Shown here piece by piece: positions 5,836 through 8,569 of a DNA stretch of 8,569 nucleotides. This DNA comes from Syntrophorhabdus sp. PtaB.Bin184. GTDB taxonomy: Bacteria; Desulfobacterota; Syntrophorhabdia; Syntrophorhabdales; Syntrophorhabdaceae. Under the pieces are notes generated by a model. It worked only from the letters and a program-made list of their open reading frames with translations. It made no database searches and was not told the origin of the DNA. The translations under genes were made by a program, and so were the position numbers. The stretch lies in assembly GCA_002067555.1 (NCBI GenBank), contig MVQQ01000222.1, positions 1-8,569 of the forward strand, written 5' to 3'. Position 1 is the stretch's first letter; every line of letters begins with the position of its first letter.

Positions 5836-6814
5836 GAAGACCATCATCATTGCCATCGTTATCTTCATTCTCTCGCAAACCCTGATATTCGCTTGCATCC
5901 CCAGGGAGAACGACCGATCGATACAGTCTGTTGTCGTCAGGCAGGGGACGGGCGTGGCGGACATAGCGGGCATCCTTAAGAGGGAAGGCCTCATCCGCTC
6001 GTCAGTGCTCTTCATGGTCGGATCCTTCATGTACGGGGGTCGTCTCATGGCCGGCGAGTACGAACTGAGCAGACACATGTCCACGTTCGAGATCATACGG
6101 AAGATGGCACAGGGCAAGCGGAAGATCTACGTCCTCAAGATCATCGAGGGCAACAACATATACACCATAGCGGAGTCAGTCCACAGGAGCGGCATCATGA
6201 CGAGAGAGGAATTTCTCGAACTCTCCAGAGACGGGAAGTACCTGCAAGGCATGGGCATCGAAGCCGATTCGCTTGAGGGGTATCTTTCCTCCAACACGTA
6301 CTTCTACAGCAAGGAGATCGACAGGGAGAAGTTCTTCGAAGGGATCGCGCTGAGAACGCTCAGGCTCTTCGATGACGAAGGCATCAGGCGGAAGATGGCC
6401 TCCCTCGGGATGAACGCACACCAGGTGCTCACCCTCGCCTCGATGATCGAGAAGGAATCGGGGGTAAGGGAAGAAAGACCTCTGGTTTCCGCCGTCTTTC
6501 ATAACAGGATACAGAAGGGCATGTCCCTTGACTGCGATCCCACGGTCATTTACGGAACGAAGGGGTTCGGCTCTCCCATACGGAAGGTCGATCTTGCCAC
6601 CCCCACACCGTACAACACGTACATGTTCAAAGGTTATCCCCGGGGACCGATATGCGCCCCGTCAAAGGACTCCATACTGGCAGCGCTCAACCCGGCACCC
6701 GTCGATCATCTCTACTTTGTCTCGAAGAACGATGGTACCCATGTCTTTTCGCGGGACATGGCAGAGCATAGCAGATACGTCATAATGTACCAGAGAAACA
6801 GGACAACACAATAA
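5816..6814 (+). CDS. mltG: Endolytic murein transglycosylase MltG (YceG-like)
   Basis: MltG is an inner-membrane lytic transglycosylase that cleaves nascent glycan strands and is thought to act as a glycan-chain terminator. The 332-residue protein has an N-terminal membrane anchor (about 9-27), a LysM-like region with VVRQGTGVADIAGILKREGLI (40-60), and the catalytic YceG domain. Conserved parts are EGYLSSNTYFY (154-164), TLASMIEKESG (206-216) with the glutamates expected to include the catalytic acid, DPTVIYG (241-247), PYNTYMFKGYPRGPICAPS (265-283), AALNPA (289-294), LYFVSKNDGTHVFS (299-312) and AEHSRYV (316-322). ATG 5816 is preferred to the TTG just before it, with AGGG a few bases upstream inside ruvX. 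It acts in the same periplasmic pathway as the PBP2/RodA genes, although it is in a separate operon. Confidence 0.95.
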   Translation: MLAARDKKTIIIAIVIFILSQTLIFACIPRENDRSIQSVVVRQGTGVADIAGILKREGLIRSSVLFMVGSFMYGGRLMAGEYELSRHMSTFEIIRKMAQGKRKIYVLKIIEGNNIYTIAESVHRSGIMTREEFLELSRDGKYLQGMGIEADSLEGYLSSNTYFYSKEIDREKFFEGIALRTLRLFDDEGIRRKMASLGMNAHQVLTLASMIEKESGVREERPLVSAVFHNRIQKGMSLDCDPTVIYGTKGFGSPIRKVDLATPTPYNTYMFKGYPRGPICAPSKDSILAALNPAPVDHLYFVSKNDGTHVFSRDMAEHSRYVIMYQRNRTTQ

Positions 6815-6817
6815 TAC

Positions 6818-6824
6818 AAGGAGG
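6818..6824 (+). promoter_or_regulatory. Strong ribosome binding site of the thiolase gene
   Basis: AAGGAGG lies five bases before the ATG at 6830. It is the best Shine-Dalgarno match in the window, implying high translation compared with the ruvX and mltG starts in the same transcript. An ATG at 6826 in another frame is too close to the site and leads to no recognisable protein. Confidence 0.75.
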
Positions 6825-6829
6825 AATGT

Positions 6830-8011
6830 ATGGCAAAAGATGTTGCAGTTATCGGCGTTGGCCAGACGTACTTTGTCAGGGGCTACGAAGGCTCCATCAG
6901 GGAACTGGCCTTCGAAGCCTACAGGGAAGCGATGCAGGACGCAAACCTCACTGCCAAGAACGTGGACGCATCCATATTCTGCTCCGCCCCGGAGTACGAC
7001 AAACAGAGATCGCCGGCGGGTGTTCTGGCGGAATACCTGGGTCTCATCCCGCAGCCCACATTCTACGTTGAGACGGTATGCTCGTCAAGCACGGTAGGTG
7101 TCAAGCTCGCTTACAGCATGATCAAGGCCGGCCTCCACGACATCGTCGTCGTTTGCGGTTTTCAGAAGATGTCGGAGATCACCTCTGCCGAATCCCAGGA
7201 AAGAATGGGGCGTGGCGCGGACATCCAGTGGGAGTCTCCCTTCGGTACCATGATGCCGGCTTATTACGCCATGTACGCCCAGGCCTATCTGGCAAAGAAC
7301 GGCCTGACCCTCGACGACTTGAGGGATGTCAGGGTGAAGGCGGCTTCCTATGGTCAGATCAATGAAAGGGCCGTCTACCGCAAAGGTGTGAAACCCGAGG
7401 ATTTCGATCCCAAGAATCCCGACGCAAAGCTGGCGGGCCCCGTCGCATCACCCCTTCGTGTCGGCGATTGCTGTGCCAATGCGGATGGCGCATCATGCAT
7501 CATCCTCGCAAACGCCGAGAAGGCAAAGATCTTCTCCAAGAAACCTGTCTGGATCCTCGGCATCGGTGCTGCATCGGAAGCCGTCAACATGGCAGCGCGT
7601 CCCGATTTTTCGAAGGGCATTCGCGTAGCCAAGATTGCAGCCGACCAGGCATACAAGATGGCCGGCCTCGGTCCCAAGGATATTGACGTAGCCGAGGTCC
7701 ACGATTGCTTTACCATCGCCGAGATCATGGCCTACGAAGGATTGGGATTCGCACCTGTGGGCGACGGCAAGCAACTCATCAGGGAAAAGGCAACCTACAA
7801 GGAAGGCAGGATTCCCGTCAATGTGGACGGTGGTCTTCTCTCGAAAGGTCATCCCATCGGAGCCACCGGCGGGTCGCAGATCCGGACCATCGTCCTTCAG
7901 CTCAGGGATGAAGCCGGCAACATGCAGGTCAAAGATCCTCAAATCGGCCTCAACCACAATATCGGCGGAGTAGGCCTCTACGGAAACGTCACAATTTTTG
8001 GGAGGGACTAA
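6830..8011 (+). CDS. SCP-x-type thiolase (acetyl-CoA acetyltransferase-like)
   Basis: This is a thiolase-superfamily enzyme of 393 residues, acting on acyl-CoA esters by reversible Claisen condensation or thiolytic cleavage. The nucleophile is Cys84 in ETVCSSSTVG. HDCF (291-294) is the SCP2/SCP-x-type replacement for the NEAF motif of classical thiolases. The GHP motif follows in GGLLSKGHPIGATGG (334-348), with His341. The C-terminal HNIGGVGLYGNVTIF is typical of this subgroup, which lacks the classical CxG motif. It is followed at once by a DUF35 gene, the arrangement seen for archaeal acetoacetyl-CoA thiolase and for BbsAB, the benzoylsuccinyl-CoA thiolase of anaerobic toluene degradation. 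The substrate cannot be assigned. It follows mltG by 15 bases, apparently in the same transcript. Confidence 0.92.
   Translation: MAKDVAVIGVGQTYFVRGYEGSIRELAFEAYREAMQDANLTAKNVDASIFCSAPEYDKQRSPAGVLAEYLGLIPQPTFYVETVCSSSTVGVKLAYSMIKAGLHDIVVVCGFQKMSEITSAESQERMGRGADIQWESPFGTMMPAYYAMYAQAYLAKNGLTLDDLRDVRVKAASYGQINERAVYRKGVKPEDFDPKNPDAKLAGPVASPLRVGDCCANADGASCIILANAEKAKIFSKKPVWILGIGAASEAVNMAARPDFSKGIRVAKIAADQAYKMAGLGPKDIDVAEVHDCFTIAEIMAYEGLGFAPVGDGKQLIREKATYKEGRIPVNVDGGLLSKGHPIGATGGSQIRTIVLQLRDEAGNMQVKDPQIGLNHNIGGVGLYGNVTIFGRD
8001..8005 (+). promoter_or_regulatory. Ribosome binding site of the DUF35 gene
   Basis: GGAGG sits inside the last codons of the thiolase gene, seven bases before the ATG at 8013. 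It decides that start over an in-frame TTG at 7998, which overlaps the site itself. Confidence 0.75.
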
Positions 8012-8012
8012 G

Positions 8013-8426
8013 ATGGGATTCGATAAATTCGGAAGAAAAAGCTTTACGAACATGACAAAAACGGCGAAATTCGTCGACCTTCTTGCCGAGGGCAAGGTGG
8101 AAGGAACGGTATGCAAACAGTGTGGAGCAAAGTATTTCCCGCCCCGCGCCGATTGCGCAGCCTGCCTTTCCAAAGACATGGACTGGTTTGAAATGCCGAA
8201 AAAGGGCACCCTGGAAACCTACACAATAGCCATGTATGCCCCCTTCGGCTTCGAGAAGGACGCTCCCTATACGATGGGTCTCGTCGATTACGGCAACGAT
8301 CTCAAGCTCTTCGCGCGGCTCGACAAAGCACTGAAAGCGGAAGAGATCAAGGTGGGCATGGATGTTTCGGTCCGGCCGATCACGTACGAAGACGGCCAGC
8401 ATTCTTTTGAGATCATCAAGGCATAG
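8013..8426 (+). CDS. Zn-ribbon/OB-fold DUF35 protein, thiolase partner
   Basis: This DUF35-type protein has 137 residues. The N-terminal zinc ribbon has four cysteines, C34-x2-C37-x10-C48-x2-C51, within VCKQCGAKYFPPRADCAAC. A beta-rich OB-fold-like domain follows (about 60-137), including GTLETYTIAMYAPFGF and PYTMGLVDYGNDLKLFARL. In characterised systems such proteins bind the partner thiolase and help hold the CoA part of the substrate: archaeal thiolase/HMG-CoA synthase complexes, BbsA with BbsB, and ChsH2-type proteins. The start lies one base after the thiolase stop, so the two are surely co-translated and likely form a complex. All four cysteines are present and the length is usual. It is the last gene before the terminator at 8439-8480. 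Confidence 0.9.
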   Translation: MGFDKFGRKSFTNMTKTAKFVDLLAEGKVEGTVCKQCGAKYFPPRADCAACLSKDMDWFEMPKKGTLETYTIAMYAPFGFEKDAPYTMGLVDYGNDLKLFARLDKALKAEEIKVGMDVSVRPITYEDGQHSFEIIKA

Positions 8427-8438
8427 CAAGAAGATCGA

Positions 8439-8480
8439 CCAATAAAAACAGGCCGCCTTCGGGCGGCCTGTTTTTATTGG
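8439..8480 (+). terminator. Strong intrinsic terminator with UUCG loop, likely bidirectional
   Basis: Bases 8439-8457 and 8462-8480 form a perfect 19-bp stem around a TTCG tetraloop closed by C-G, one of the most stable RNA loops. The core GGCCGCC/GGCGGCC is flanked by A-runs and T-runs, giving CTGTTTTTATT after the stem. It follows the DUF35 stop by 12 bases. The symmetry gives an equal T-run on the minus strand, so it could also end transcription arriving from the right. Confidence 0.95.
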
Positions 8481-8569
8481 CTCCCGCCTCCTCTGGCACG
8501 TGGTATGGACATACTTACCACCTCTGTGCCCCTGAGGCAATACCCCTGATGCACCCGCCACCCTGTCGA
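8481..8569. other. Unassigned 89-base tail with inverted and direct repeats
   Basis: No gene can be supported here. GGCAC-GTGGTA (8495-8505) can pair with TACCAC and GTGCC (8516-8521 and 8526-8530) around a 10-base loop, with a four-base CTCT bulge. A nested palindrome, GTATG-GA-CATAC (8503-8514), competes with it. CCCCTGA occurs at 8529 and 8543, 14 bases apart. The minus strand is open in all three frames from the window edge for at least 17 codons, so the end of a minus-strand gene converging on the terminator is possible but too short to judge. Confidence 0.4.

Noticed and set aside
5816..5900. Lipoprotein signal in MltG (LIFAC, Cys27)
   Set aside because: Phe at -2 is a poor lipobox fit, and MltG proteins are normally anchored by an uncleaved membrane segment.
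8529..8560. TPP riboswitch-like CTGAG...ACCCCTGAT
   Set aside because: The further conserved blocks of the TPP aptamer and their spacing are missing, so the likeness is superficial.
7989..8561. Minus-strand open frame across the DUF35 gene and terminator
   Set aside because: It reads through the perfect terminator stem and is antisense to a gene with intact zinc-ribbon cysteines.

Overview
The window is a GC-rich bacterial chromosome segment dominated by peptidoglycan and cell-shape genes. The order mreB-mreC-mreD-mrdA-mrdB (rodA), with an SCP-x-type thiolase/DUF35 pair nearby, suggests a Gram-negative, rod-shaped bacterium, probably of the former Deltaproteobacteria (Desulfobacterota, possibly Syntrophorhabdia-like). 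The lineage is an inference from gene order and style; no rRNA or other phylogenetic marker is present.

Bases 1-4503 carry a tightly packed plus-strand elongasome operon: the 3' end of mreB, then mreC (TTG start), mreD, mrdA (PBP2) and mrdB (RodA). From mreC onward the genes overlap (ATGA, TGATG and a 14-base overlap), so translation is probably coupled. MreBCD organise the machinery, RodA polymerises glycan strands and PBP2 cross-links them.

Bases 4504-5418 hold one minus-strand GNAT acetyltransferase gene between two non-coding regions. Each region contains repeats built on a 9-base unit (TTGAAC plus three bases) that can fold into hairpins. The downstream region also has three tandem hairpins. 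The upstream region holds two divergent, near-consensus sigma70-type promoters, one for the GNAT gene and one for ruvX. The ruvX promoter lies so close to the ATG that the mRNA should be leaderless.

Bases 5419-8426 form a second plus-strand operon: ruvX (yqgF), mltG, an SCP-x-type thiolase and a zinc-ribbon/OB-fold DUF35 protein. It ends at a very strong terminator with a 19-bp stem and a UUCG loop at 8439-8480. MltG cuts nascent glycan strands and so links back to the first operon. The thiolase/DUF35 pair is an acyl-CoA module whose substrate cannot be read from sequence. The last 89 bases hold no supportable gene but do contain inverted and direct repeats.

Most of the window is conserved housekeeping content. 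The least explained parts are the 9-base repeat islands around the GNAT gene, the predicted leaderless ruvX transcript, and the joining of an acyl-CoA thiolase module to ruvX-mltG.
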